Source of the DNA: Tangfeifania diversioriginum
GTDB taxonomy: Bacteria; Bacteroidota; Bacteroidia; Bacteroidales; Prolixibacteraceae
DNA length: 64,000 nucleotides
Direction: 5' to 3'
Assembly: GCA_945873105.1 (NCBI GenBank)
Contig: CAMCBW010000007.1
Location: 62,001 to 126,000 of the forward strand
Below are positions 44,360 through 55,200 of this stretch, piece by piece (position 1 is the first letter of the stretch; each line of letters opens with the position of its first letter). The translations under genes were made by a program, and so were the position numbers. The notes under the pieces are model-generated. The model did not search any database. It worked only from the letters and a program-made list of their open reading frames with translations, and was not told the DNA's origin.

Positions 44360-45757
44360 CTATTGTACTTTTTGCTTCAATTCGGCCATTCGCTTTTTCA
44401 ATGCCTGAATGGCAGGCTGTTCTTTTGGCTCCTTGATTCGATTCCGTTCCTCAAAAGGATCCTTCTTCAAATCAAAATACTCCTCGGCCTGGTAATCGGG
44501 CCAATAAATATATTTGTTGTGGTGGGTAACCAAAGCTTCAGAGGAGGGAATAAAGGAGACCTTGTTTACCACCGGATGTTCGTAATAAAACTCCTGCCTC
44601 CATTTTGGGGCCTTCCTGGTAAGGTAAAGTGCTGAAAAATCACTCCCCTGAACGGCAGCTGGGATCTCCGCGCCGGTTGCAGCCATGATGGTTGGAGCGA
44701 TATCAATGTTTAGTACGAATTCATCGTTCACTGAATTCCTCCTGGTAACCGGCAGTCGTGGATCGTGCACCACCAGTGGTACCCTGATCGACTCCTGGTA
44801 AGGATACCATTTATCGGCCAGTTGATGGTCAGACTGAAAATAACCGTTGTCGCCCATGAAAATGATCATTGTATTCTCATATACTCCTTGTGTTTTCAGC
44901 TCTTCAACAATCTTCCCAACGACAAGGTCCAATTCAGTCAGCATCCGGTAGTAGGCCTTCATGTACCTCTGGTATTTTTCGGGCGTATCGAAACGCCAGT
45001 GCCAGCGGTTGCGGCCTTCGTTCGCTTCATCGCTGATAAACGGTGGAAGTGCCTTCAATGCAGCGTCGGTGGCTGTTTTTGGCACAGGAATGACGGTATT
45101 TTGGTAATATTTCTCACTTTGGGGCTGGTAGCGGTACTGGTCGGGATGCTTGTCTTCGGCATGGGTGGCAAAGAAACTCACCGAGAGCAGGAATGGCTTC
45201 TCTTTTGGCCTGTTCTTCAGAAAAGACAAGGCATCCCGCTCATTCCTGGCGGTGACATGGATGGAGTCTCCCTGGCCATTGGGAAACCAGTGTTTCCCTT
45301 CGTACTCCTTGCTGAAATCATAATCTTTTTCCCTGATTTTTCCCACCCCGTATTTGCCGACAAATCCAGTCCAATATCCTGCCTTGCGCAGAACGGCAGG
45401 ATAGCTGGTCTCTTCCAGCACCTTTTCGGGCAATTCAACCCCAAATTTGGTCACCCGGTGACTGCTCATGTACTGTCCCGACAAAATAGTAGCCCGGCTC
45501 ACCATACAGATGGCAGTAGTTACGCAGGCATTGTTGAAGCGGATTCCTTCCTGCGAAAGCCGGTCAATGTTTGGCGTGATCACAATTGAATTGCCCATGC
45601 AGCCCAGCGAATTCCACCGGAGATCATCGGCAAGCAGGAAAACAACATTCATTTTATCAGGAGAAACAGCGACCGCTAAATTCGTAGAAACGACCAAAGT
45701 TACCGAGCACAAGCCGATTCCTTGCATCAATTGACGCTTGAATTTCTCCATGATCAT
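44360..45757 (-). CDS. S1 family sulfatase with CMVSR maturation motif
   Basis: A 465-residue exported sulfatase with a leader (about residues 10-30). It has LLADDLRWNSLGC at the metal site, IIFMGDNGYF late in the chain, and GKYGVGK in place of the usual GKWH. The maturation motif reads CMVSRATILSG (C84), so the position normally filled by Pro or Ala is Val. I think this variant occurs in a subgroup of S1 enzymes, so it is probably active, but maturation is less certain than in the other four. It lies just before GH106, and just after the DUF1080 remnant. Confidence 0.9.
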   Translation of the reverse strand: MIMEKFKRQLMQGIGLCSVTLVVSTNLAVAVSPDKMNVVFLLADDLRWNSLGCMGNSIVITPNIDRLSQEGIRFNNACVTTAICMVSRATILSGQYMSSHRVTKFGVELPEKVLEETSYPAVLRKAGYWTGFVGKYGVGKIREKDYDFSKEYEGKHWFPNGQGDSIHVTARNERDALSFLKNRPKEKPFLLSVSFFATHAEDKHPDQYRYQPQSEKYYQNTVIPVPKTATDAALKALPPFISDEANEGRNRWHWRFDTPEKYQRYMKAYYRMLTELDLVVGKIVEELKTQGVYENTMIIFMGDNGYFQSDHQLADKWYPYQESIRVPLVVHDPRLPVTRRNSVNDEFVLNIDIAPTIMAATGAEIPAAVQGSDFSALYLTRKAPKWRQEFYYEHPVVNKVSFIPSSEALVTHHNKYIYWPDYQAEEYFDLKKDPFEERNRIKEPKEQPAIQALKKRMAELKQKVQ

Positions 45758-45902
45758 TCAGGTTTAGTTAGATTCGTCATAACAACCGCAATTTAGGTGA
45801 ATACCCAGCCAATTAGTTTTAAGAATATCCCGACAATTTTCAATTTTGTCCCAAAATAGGAACTTATAAGCGTAATGCAATGAATTTCATTTTTCGATGG
45901 GT

Positions 45903-46052
45903 TTATCTTCTCTCAAGCCAATTATTTCGAAATTGAACGGCATTGATATGATCCTGTATTCCAACACTTACCTCTTTTGCATTGAAATCCATTTCAAGCT
46001 TATGGTGAATCAGAATCCCATTTAACCAAATAGTAATCATTCCTTCACGATT
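45903..46052 (-). pseudogene. C-terminal remnant of a DUF1080 (3-keto-disaccharide hydrolase) gene
   Basis: Immediately behind the stop of the Gfo/Idh/MocA gene, and in another frame, lies a short open stretch of 49 codons ending at a TAA at 45903. It reads NREGMITIWLNGILIHHKLE and ends VGIQDHINAVQFRNNWLERR. The WLNG and QDHxNxVQFRNxW pieces are the characteristic end of DUF1080 domains. No start codon, leader or upstream domain is present, so this looks like the tail of a deleted gene. The rest of the 293-bp gap up to the sulfatase start shows nothing I can name. Confidence 0.8.
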
Positions 46053-47406
46053 ATACCTCCCAACCTTTCCGTGGCGATGAATTGTTCATTAAAGCATTTG
46101 CTTGCGGATCATTGAGAATTCTTCGGGAAACCGGATCAATCGTCAAACTTCTATTGGTTTTGATCGCGATATTCCCAAGGAGCATTGTTTCTGTGAGCCT
46201 GCCGCCGTAGGCAAAATCAGCATTTGGTTTGCCAATTCCTTGGCAGGCATTGATCCAGTTATCGTAATGACCATTCCAATAAGTTTTAGGAGCATTTGGT
46301 ACTTCTTTTATTGTAACGAGGTCAGCCATCTCCGAATGTTTTGATTGAGGGATAAAGCAGGGTGATGTGGCATGGGAATACATCATCACGGTTGACTTGG
46401 TTCCAACGATCAAAGTACCACCGCCTTCGTTTCCCATTTTCCTGCCTTCTTCCAATTGTGCCGGCCTTGGGGGTGTAAACTTTGGCCCCTGGTACCAGTT
46501 GAATTTAACCTGATTTCCGTAATTGCCAGACTTGAAAGTATAGGTAAGCTTCACACTTTCAGGAAAGCTGAGCAAACTCGGACCGGTACTCTCTATTTCC
46601 ACCTTCCCCGGACAATCGAGACCCAGGGCAAAATAAGGCGCATCCATGTTGTGGCAGGCCCAATCGCCCAAAGCGCCTGAGCCAAATTCATTCCATCCTC
46701 TCCAAACAGCCGGATAATAAGCCTTGTTGTGGGCAACTTCCGCTGCGGCATTCAACCACAGGTCCCAATCGAGCGTTTCAGGAACAGGCTGAGCCATAGG
46801 CCTTGTTGCGTTGACATTATTCCAGCCGACATTTGTCCAAGCATGCACCTCGGAAACCTCCCCCAAATAACCTCTTTGAATCCATTCGTTTAACTGTTTT
46901 ATCCCTGGTCCTGAATGGCCCTGGTTCCCCATCTGACAAACCAGTCCCGTCTCCTTTTCCATTTTCATAAGGTCGCGTACCTCGTGAATACTATGTGCCA
47001 GTGGCTTTTCCAGGTAAACATGTTTGCCCATCTTCATACACCATTTGGCAATGTAATGATGGGAATGATCTGGTGTAGAAATAATTACCCCATCGATTTG
47101 TTTGTTTAGCTGATCCAGCATTTTTCGAAAATCGCGAAAATGGGGAATATTGGGAAGAAGGTTGTAGGCATTGGCCGCACTTTGATCGTTTACATCGGCC
47201 AGGGCAACGACATTTATTTTTGGATGGTTAACCAACAGGTTAATGGCATGCATCCCCTTACCCCCGACTCCGATGAAGGCCACATTCAGTTTGTCGGAGG
47301 CTGAGACCCCCGCTGAATTAGCCGGCAGGATCGTAGGAGCCACCATCGCACCAACTGTCAAAAGTGCACTACTTTTTAAAAACGAACGTCTGTCAAAATT
47401 ACCCAT
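46051..47406 (-). CDS. Gfo/Idh/MocA-family oxidoreductase with Tat leader
   Basis: A 451-residue protein. The leader FDRRSFLKSSALLTVGAMVA carries a twin arginine, fitting Tat export of a folded NAD(P)-loaded enzyme. The Rossmann start VAFIGVGGKGMHAINLL, the family EKPLAHS motif (here GKHVYLEKPLAHS, with the catalytic Lys) and the C-terminal oxidoreductase domain are complete; the tail PRKGWEV is the usual end of this group. Such enzymes oxidise or epimerise sugars, and some create 3-keto-glycosides or cleave glycosidic bonds. The truncated DUF1080 gene behind it and intact DUF1080 lipoprotein elsewhere point to that chemistry. It lies 59 bp after the GH78 lipoprotein. Confidence 0.93.
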   Translation of the reverse strand: MGNFDRRSFLKSSALLTVGAMVAPTILPANSAGVSASDKLNVAFIGVGGKGMHAINLLVNHPKINVVALADVNDQSAANAYNLLPNIPHFRDFRKMLDQLNKQIDGVIISTPDHSHHYIAKWCMKMGKHVYLEKPLAHSIHEVRDLMKMEKETGLVCQMGNQGHSGPGIKQLNEWIQRGYLGEVSEVHAWTNVGWNNVNATRPMAQPVPETLDWDLWLNAAAEVAHNKAYYPAVWRGWNEFGSGALGDWACHNMDAPYFALGLDCPGKVEIESTGPSLLSFPESVKLTYTFKSGNYGNQVKFNWYQGPKFTPPRPAQLEEGRKMGNEGGGTLIVGTKSTVMMYSHATSPCFIPQSKHSEMADLVTIKEVPNAPKTYWNGHYDNWINACQGIGKPNADFAYGGRLTETMLLGNIAIKTNRSLTIDPVSRRILNDPQANALMNNSSPRKGWEV

Positions 47407-47465
47407 AACCTGCTTGTTCTTTAAATTTTACTTCTAACTGATTTCTCAGTATTTAACCCTGCATC

Positions 47466-50237
47466 TTATCGATTGGTAATACGAATGGCATATCTACCAC
47501 TCCCTACTGGTTTGTATAGAAAAAACCCGGGAAATTCAATGTTTTCGATAAGTTCAGATTCCACTTTTGCCCCATTGACCGTGATCTGCTGTCTTCCAAA
47601 AAGTTTAGGGAAATAGAATTCTGCACCACTATTGGCTGGAACCTGAATCTCCCAATGAAAGGAGTTTCCCTCCCATTTCCAGTCGCTTAAAACCCTCCCG
47701 TAAGGAGATTCATAGGTTGCATGGGCATATTGAAGTTTCGAAGTATAATAAGGGCGAAAAATAATCCTTTTGAATCCTGGTGCCCGTTCATCCGGATGTA
47801 TGCCGGCAATACCACGGAAGAACCACTCATCGTAACCTGCATTCATTGGGTGGCTGTGCGAACGTCCGTTCAGTGCCTCCGGACCCATAGAGTCATCGAC
47901 AGGCAGGACCTCCCACAAAGTTGTTGCATGGTACTTTTCCCACATGTAGGCAAAACTGTGCTCTCCGGTTTTTGTCAACATACTATAAGCCAAATCATCG
48001 GCTCCATTTTCGGTCAGCGAGGGAAAGATCCGCCCAAGTCCAAATATGCCGGTTTGAATGAAATCAGAATTTTTGTCGTGTATATCCTTCCGAAGTGATT
48101 TCACCAGCTCGCCCAATTTTCCTTCAGGAACCAAACCCAGCTGTATGGCCAGCACATTGGCCGTCTGGCCACCATAGCTATTTCTCCCTGCATCGAAAAA
48201 CTGTTGATTGAATCGCTCCTTGACCCTGGTCATCCGGTTGGCATAATACATTCCATCGTTGGTATAACCCAACAGTTGGGCCGTCCTGGTAAGAATCGTC
48301 AGATCCAGGTAGTGAAAGGCTGTGGAACTCAAGGCTACCGGACAGTCAATCTTTGCGTTCCCACCTGGCGGGCACCAGTCTCCAAGTCCATGGTTTACGA
48401 TACCATCTTTAAATTTGTCGGCAATGTAATCGACCCATACTTTCATGTCGGGATAGAATTCCTGTAAAACACCCTGGTCTCCATACCGCTGGTAGAGGTG
48501 CCATGGAATTTGGGTCGCCGCAGTTCCCCAATCCGGAGAGGCAATTCCACTGGTTCGTTTGCCTGGAACGATCATCGTAGGAATACCAGCAGGCTTGGGA
48601 ACCACACTCCGGTCGTGAAAACTGAGGCCGAAATAGAGCTCCTTTTTCGTGTTTCGGGCCGACGAGCGCATGTCGTGCAGGTATTTGGTCAGGAACAATC
48701 GGGCATCAAAATTTTGGGTAAGCGAAGCTGCCAGGGTATGGGCATCGCCCGTCCAGCCGCAACGTTCGCGGTGCGGACAGTCGGTGGGGATGCCATGAAC
48801 ATTGCTTTTAATGGTCCACAGTGCCAAATCATGCAACCTGTTAATCGTTGAATCAGAACAACTAAACTCGCCTGCCTTTTTCATCGAACTGTAAACAACT
48901 ATTCCGGTGAGCAGCTCTTTCGCCGGTTTGGATTCCAGTCCGGTTACCTCTGCATACCTGAATCCATGGTAGGTAAATCGGGGTTCCCATATTTCAATGC
49001 CCCCGCCTTTGCAGGTGTACTGATCGGTTTGCACCACTTTGGTGGCGAAAACCCCGGTGGAAGTTGGATCAATGTTGTGGTTCTGATCCAGTTCTTCAGC
49101 GAATCGGAGGGTGATTTTCTGTCCCTTTACCCCTTTTACCCGAAGCCTGACCCAACCTGCGAAATTCTGTCCAAAATCGAATACCCAGGTCTTCGAAGAG
49201 GGTTCAAATATTTCAACAGGTTGAATTTCTCCCATGCGACGCATGGGTTCCATATTTTGCATGACCAGTTTTGGAGGAAAAATTACTGCCTTCTTTGCAT
49301 TTCTCCAGTTCGTATCCTCCAATCCAGGCATAGACCAACCGGCAACTTCGAGGTTCGCATCAAACACCTCTCCTGCATAAATGTTGTTGGAAACAACCGG
49401 TCCGGGGTGCCATTTCCAACTTTCATCGGTGCATAGGATCTCTGAAGCACCATTTTTATATTTTACAACCAATTGCGCGATAACCAATGGAGGACCATAA
49501 GCCATTGCCGGGGTCCATACGCGGTTTTGGTTGTACCACCCGTTTCCGAGCATGACGCCCAGTACATTCTTTTTCGCGATCTCCTTACCAGGAAGGTCGT
49601 ACACCGAATAGAGGGAATAATCCTCGTAGTTCGTCTGTGCCGGTTCAAGGACCCGCTCGCCAATTTTCCTGCCATTCAGGAAAGCCTCATAATACCCCAA
49701 ACCACAGATAAAAAGCTGTGCAGACTCCAATTCATCCAGGTTCTGAATGGAAAATTCCTTCCTGAAAAGTGGGGCAGGCATCTCTGGCTGGTAATCGTAG
49801 GTAATCCAATTTGCCTTCCAATCCTCCGGTGTCTGGAGGGGTGTTACAAAACTCACTACCTTGCTCCAAGGGGAAGAGTTGCCACTCTTTTCCCAAACCC
49901 TAACCCTGCAATAATACTTCTCACCGCTTGCCAGTTTTTTACCTTCATATGGGACGAAAAGCTGTTGTTCGGAGATGATCTTTCCGCTATCCCATAGAAG
50001 GTTAGCGCGATCATCCGGAATTTTTTCAGAATCTGAAACAACCACCTGGTAGGCACCCTGCAACCAATTGCCCGATGCCTGGATTTTCCAGGAAAAAGAG
50101 GTACCGGTCTGATAACCTGAATCAAAAGCTTGGTAACAAACAAGATCAGCCACCTTACAATCAGCAGCTTGATTTTGGCATGCTCCCAACACCAGGGAGA
50201 GCACAATGAAACAATAGCGCAGGTTGAGGTGAAGCAT
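47466..50237 (-). CDS. lipoprotein alpha-L-rhamnosidase, GH78
   Basis: A 923-residue GH78 enzyme whose leader ends in a lipobox (LVLGAC, C20), so it is probably anchored in the outer or inner membrane. It has the N-terminal sandwich domains, the rhamnose-binding module (QLFICGLGYYEAFLNGRKIG), the GH78 barrel with IPTDCPHRERCGWTGDAH holding the acid, and ATTLWEVLP holding the base. It is the first enzyme gene behind the SusCD pairs, with a gap of 166 bp. This position and lipid anchoring suggest action early in breakdown, possibly at the cell surface, before import by SusCD. Confidence 0.95.
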   Translation of the reverse strand: MLHLNLRYCFIVLSLVLGACQNQAADCKVADLVCYQAFDSGYQTGTSFSWKIQASGNWLQGAYQVVVSDSEKIPDDRANLLWDSGKIISEQQLFVPYEGKKLASGEKYYCRVRVWEKSGNSSPWSKVVSFVTPLQTPEDWKANWITYDYQPEMPAPLFRKEFSIQNLDELESAQLFICGLGYYEAFLNGRKIGERVLEPAQTNYEDYSLYSVYDLPGKEIAKKNVLGVMLGNGWYNQNRVWTPAMAYGPPLVIAQLVVKYKNGASEILCTDESWKWHPGPVVSNNIYAGEVFDANLEVAGWSMPGLEDTNWRNAKKAVIFPPKLVMQNMEPMRRMGEIQPVEIFEPSSKTWVFDFGQNFAGWVRLRVKGVKGQKITLRFAEELDQNHNIDPTSTGVFATKVVQTDQYTCKGGGIEIWEPRFTYHGFRYAEVTGLESKPAKELLTGIVVYSSMKKAGEFSCSDSTINRLHDLALWTIKSNVHGIPTDCPHRERCGWTGDAHTLAASLTQNFDARLFLTKYLHDMRSSARNTKKELYFGLSFHDRSVVPKPAGIPTMIVPGKRTSGIASPDWGTAATQIPWHLYQRYGDQGVLQEFYPDMKVWVDYIADKFKDGIVNHGLGDWCPPGGNAKIDCPVALSSTAFHYLDLTILTRTAQLLGYTNDGMYYANRMTRVKERFNQQFFDAGRNSYGGQTANVLAIQLGLVPEGKLGELVKSLRKDIHDKNSDFIQTGIFGLGRIFPSLTENGADDLAYSMLTKTGEHSFAYMWEKYHATTLWEVLPVDDSMGPEALNGRSHSHPMNAGYDEWFFRGIAGIHPDERAPGFKRIIFRPYYTSKLQYAHATYESPYGRVLSDWKWEGNSFHWEIQVPANSGAEFYFPKLFGRQQITVNGAKVESELIENIEFPGFFLYKPVGSGRYAIRITNR

Positions 50238-50403
50238 GGCTTGAATTTATGTCTGCTACAGGCAGTATGAATTAGGTAGAATACAATGAGATCTGTGATT
50301 TGTTGACCGTAGATTCCTCCCAGGGAACAGTTCCAGAAATTAACCCGGGAGAACCCGGATTAATTCTGAAACACCTTCACTAAAACTACTACTAAGTTTT
50401 CTT

Positions 50404-52203
50404 CTATTTCCAGGCTGGAGGTTGACCCAGTCCGGGTAACTTTCTGGCTTCCTCCTCAGGTATCGGAAGAACCAGGTACTTATCGGAAACTGCATTTCTG
50501 ACGGTCTCAATTCCGACACGCTCGTAGGAGAATGGACCGGTATCTTTTCCACTGGCACTGGTAATCTTCATACCGGTGATTGGTCCATTGGTAGAACTCA
50601 ATATTTTCCAGCGGCGCTGATCGTAGAAACGATGCCCCTCGAAGCAGAGTTCAACACGGCGTTCGTTGCGAATTCGCTTCATCAGGAAATCCTTGGATTT
50701 GACGAATCCTGGTACCAGCGCGATGGCCGGTTGACCTGCACGCAGGCGAACTACATCCAGTGCCGTCATGGCAGCATCCAGATTATTCAGCTCACATTGG
50801 GCTTCCGCCAGGTTCAAATAGACTTCTGCCAACCTGAAAAGAACTTTTTGAGAGGTGGTACCTCCCGCAGTTGATCCCCAGTAGGAGGCAGAGTTGTATT
50901 TCTTGTTGTAATACCCGGTGCAGCTCAACCGCTTGTCTGTTTCCAGTTGCGACAAAGTATTGACATTGAAACCTGTTCCTGCTTTCCCCAAATAGGAGTA
51001 GATGACCAGTTCGGGAGAGGTAGCCACCTGACCCTTGTATCTTCCATAGGTGGTACTGTTGAAAACGATGGAGGACTTTAACCTTCTGTCGCGACCGGCA
51101 TAAATATTCGTTCCGGATGCTTCGGAATACCCGGCATTCAGCGTAACTGAGGTATGGGTTTCATTGTTGTAACCGGCAATTGGCAGCGTTCCGTTGAGCA
51201 GTTCAAAGCAATCCACCAGCTCCTGGGTTGGGACCGCACCACAATTGTTGCTTTGGGTCGTTGAACCAAGTGCCTTCAAGTCTACCCCGTTGTTGTTGTT
51301 GCTGGTGGCAGCACTGTTTTCATTGGCCCTAAGGAAGATCTCCTTGTTCAAAACAGTTGGAGCTTCGTTGAACAGATTGTCGTAGGAAGCAATCGGGAGC
51401 AGGGAATATTCAGTCCCAATGGCCGTCAGACACTCCTGAGCCGCAGTGGCAGCCCTTTGCCACTTGGTCTGGTCGGCGGAAGGATTGTTCAGCAGGCTGG
51501 CATTGTAAAGCAATGCCTGCGACTTCAACGCATAGGCGACAGCCAGGTTAACCCGGATGTAATCACCTGACGTCTGCCATCTTAGAGGCAGCAGGCCACT
51601 TGCAATTACTTCATCACACTCTTTGACGATACGCGTGGTAATCTCCTCAAAGGTGGGCCTTTTCAAAGCATCCCAGCCAGTAAAATCGGGACTAAAGGGA
51701 TAGTCGATAAAGGGTACCGGGCCGAAACTTCTGATCAGGGTGAAATGATACCATGCCCGCAAGATCTTGACCTCTGCCAGCCACGCATTGATTTGCTTGT
51801 CGCTCAGCAACTCTTTGGACACCGTTGATTGTGGCATGTACATAAATGCCAGATTGCATCTGCGGATACCCTCCCAGTTGGCATTCCATATGGAACTGGC
51901 CATAATGCCATTGGACGGGGAGAGCAAGCCTTTGTGCCAGTCGTAAAAGCTACCGGTTCCTGCCCTGAAGGCATCATCCGTGTAGACATCCAGCAGCTGT
52001 CCCGCACTTTGCGTAACCAGGGAGCCATTCACGTTATCGTAGCAATTGTTCCTGAATTCCTGTACACTCGTCTGCTTGGCCAACAAACGGCTGACATCGA
52101 GCCTGTCGGTTGGGACAACATCCAGAACCTTCTGGCAGGATACCATGGAGAGAAACAGCAGGATGACTCCGTATTTCAATTGGAAAATATTGTTGTACTT
52201 CAT
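50404..52203 (-). CDS. SusD/RagB-type glycan-binding lipoprotein
   Basis: A 599-residue lipoprotein with C23 in the lipobox (FLSMVSC). The N-terminal SusD helices (DNVNGSL, WNANWEGIRRCNLAFMYM, ILRAWYHFTLIRSFGPVPFID) and the C-terminal RLAEVYLNLAEAQ and RNERRVELCFEGHRFYDQRRW are typical of the family. It lies on the cell surface as the lid of the partner SusC porin (52258-55350, 54 bp upstream) and hands oligosaccharides to it. It ends the transporter part of the operon. Confidence 0.97.
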   Translation of the reverse strand: MKYNNIFQLKYGVILLFLSMVSCQKVLDVVPTDRLDVSRLLAKQTSVQEFRNNCYDNVNGSLVTQSAGQLLDVYTDDAFRAGTGSFYDWHKGLLSPSNGIMASSIWNANWEGIRRCNLAFMYMPQSTVSKELLSDKQINAWLAEVKILRAWYHFTLIRSFGPVPFIDYPFSPDFTGWDALKRPTFEEITTRIVKECDEVIASGLLPLRWQTSGDYIRVNLAVAYALKSQALLYNASLLNNPSADQTKWQRAATAAQECLTAIGTEYSLLPIASYDNLFNEAPTVLNKEIFLRANENSAATSNNNNGVDLKALGSTTQSNNCGAVPTQELVDCFELLNGTLPIAGYNNETHTSVTLNAGYSEASGTNIYAGRDRRLKSSIVFNSTTYGRYKGQVATSPELVIYSYLGKAGTGFNVNTLSQLETDKRLSCTGYYNKKYNSASYWGSTAGGTTSQKVLFRLAEVYLNLAEAQCELNNLDAAMTALDVVRLRAGQPAIALVPGFVKSKDFLMKRIRNERRVELCFEGHRFYDQRRWKILSSTNGPITGMKITSASGKDTGPFSYERVGIETVRNAVSDKYLVLPIPEEEARKLPGLGQPPAWK

Positions 52204-52257
52204 TTTCTAATGCTTAAGTTGTTGATTTTAATCTTCATAAAAAATTAATTCCCCTTA

Positions 52258-55200
52258 TTAAAATTTCACACTTATGCCAAAGTTATAGGACTTGAGCAGT
52301 GGATAATTTGTCGTATTGGAATTGGCGGATTCCGGATCAAAATCTTTGTTGGGTAGTTTATCCCAGACCAACAGATTGAATCCATTGACATAAAAACGTA
52401 CTGCCCCTGCATTGATTCTTTTTGAAATAGAGGATGGCAAGGTATAGCCGATCTCCACATTCCTCAACCTGAGGAAGGAACCATTTTCGATCCAATAATC
52501 ACTCTTGATAAAATTGGTCGATTGACTTCCCAAACGGGGATAGGTCACATCTTGACCGGAAGTAGCCTTCTCTGCCGTCCAGCTGTTCTTTTGGTCTTCC
52601 GTGAAATTGTCCGTATTGGACCACCAGCCAAATTCGTTCAAATATACATTACGTCTGGCCGCTCCGTTTAAGAACACACTAAAATCGAACCATTTGTAGG
52701 CAACCCGGCCACTCAGGCCATAAACCAACTCTGGAGCCTGACCTATGCCAATCGGAGCCTGATCCCTGGGGTCAACGATACCGTCTCCGGTCAAATCAAG
52801 GTACTTGATATCTCCCGGGATCGGAACACCCCCAAGGGCAGTTTGGTTGGCCCAGGTACTGATCTCCTGCTGGTTGTTGAAGAGCCCGGCTGTTTTATAG
52901 CCCCAGTTCATGTTGATCGGATAACCCTCTTTCCGGTAAGGATAGGCATAAGTATCATCGTAGGCCAGTTCTGCCATGTATCCCTGTTCGTTCTTTGCCA
53001 TGGCAAGGTTTCCGTTCAGATGAAAAGACAAATCATCGTTAATTTGCTTGTCGTATCCAAGAACCACTTCAAAACCCTTGTTGGTATTCTCGCCATAATT
53101 CATCGGAGGCAAAGTGGTAATGCCAAGTCCCATCATGCCCTGGGGAATGACTGCAATATTTGGAATAATGATCCCGCTGTTTTTGTTGTAGAAAATGTCG
53201 GCCTGAAAAGTGATGGCATCCAGGAGTTTTGATTCGATCCCAACATTGAATTTGGTGCTGGTTTCCCAGCTGATAGAAGGATTCCCCAATTGCGTCTGCT
53301 GGGAATCGGTGTTCCAGGTATCCAGGAACAGGTATTGGTTGCCGGCACCATAACCGTACACATTGTTTCCAACCCGACCTGCGGAGAGGCGCAACTTAAG
53401 GTAATTGACCAGTTCGACCTGTTTCAGAAAGTCTTCATTCGAGAGAATCCAGCTTGCAGATACGGAGGGGAAAAATCCATATCTCTGGCCATCCGGGAAT
53501 TGTTCTGATCCCTGGCAGGAAAAATTGGCTTCGGCAAAATAACGGTTGTCAAATCCATAGGTAAACCGGCCGTTCAAACCAAGATAATTGGTGGCCACAA
53601 ATGCCTGCGTTTGCTGCATGTGCCGTTCTGCCATCAACATACCCCCAACATGGTGTTTGCTGCCAAATACCCGGCTGTAATCAATGGATCCTCGCATGTT
53701 GTACATGTAATAGAAGGTAGTGGTATAACCATCCGAAAGTGTAGAATTGCTGGTTCCGCTCACTTTGGCATACCCCATGGAATCAACACCGCTTTTGGCG
53801 GTCAGTTTGACCACCTCCCAGGCTTCATAGCTCCTGCTTCGGGTTTGGTTCCCCATGGAATAGACATCAAAGGCCAATTGTGCCGTGGCAGACAATCCTT
53901 CGGTAATTTTATCCAGTTTCATCCGGCCACCGAAGGTATTGTTCAACCTGGTATTGGTTTGCAGTTGAGAACCTGTACGGTTGATGTCACCGAAGATGGA
54001 TCGTGAGGTGGCATAAGTCAATTTGTCCCGCTTGACAATGACTTGGTCTGTTGGGGTAAGATCGTTGACAGCATTGTTTGGTGTGAGGTACAATTTTTGA
54101 ATCAAATCGTTCCAGCCCAACCCACCGCTGATATATGGCAAGTTTACCTTCTCCATGTAACCACCAATGTTGAACCACAAATCAAGGTTTTTGTTAAGGG
54201 CAACATCCAGGTTTGTTCTGAAGTTAAACCGATTGGCTCTGGATGAATTGTCATAACTGTATTTGTCAAAAGGCTTTGTTTCGAAGAGCCCGCCCTGATG
54301 GGTAAAACCGACAGAGGTAAAATAGCGCAAGACCGATGATCCACCCAAAAAGTTTACATTGGCACGCGTCAAGGTGGAATAATCCTTCATAAAATCCTTT
54401 ACCATGTTCCTCACAGGATAGAATTGGGTATTGTCTGCCAGTTTATAACGATCCAGTTCATTGGGGGTATAAAAAATCGTTGATCTGTGGTCGATCCCAG
54501 CTCCTCCGGTTGAAATAGATTGCATGTCGGAATAGGTGGTATCATTTGCCAATCGCTGGTTGTACATATTGGCATAATCATAGGCATTGACAAGCCCTGG
54601 AAGCCTTGTAGGAGACTGCATCGCATGATCAAATGAGACAGAGATTTTAGATTTCCCTTCCGTTCCCCTCTTGGTGTTAATCAACAATGCACCACTGGAG
54701 GCGCGCATTCCAAACATGCTGGTGGCTGCGGCATCCTTCAAAACCGTTACACTGGCTACTTCATATAGATCAATACTGGCCGGGTTACGTTCCACACCAT
54801 CCACCACATACATGATTCCATTGGCATTGGGGGAGTTGTATCCCCTGATCTGACTGTCGAAGGACTCACGGCCGGGTTCACCATCCGTTTGGATAATCCG
54901 CAAACCAGGGAGTTTTCCCTGAAGGGCCATCATCAGATTGTTTGACCGGGTTGCCAAAAGTTCTTCTCCGGTGATGGTATAACTGGAACCTGTCACCTGG
55001 TTTTTCAACTGCTTGCCAAATGCCACATCAACGTATTCAGTTTTAACAAGAACAACTGTAATATTGGTCTGTACAACCGACACTGGGAATTTAGCTAAGT
55101 CGTAACCCGGCAAGTTAAATACCAGGTTAACAGGAAATTGAACTACCTTAAGGGTGAAACTTCCCTGGAGGTCTGTGATTGTCCTGGCTTCATTCCCTTC

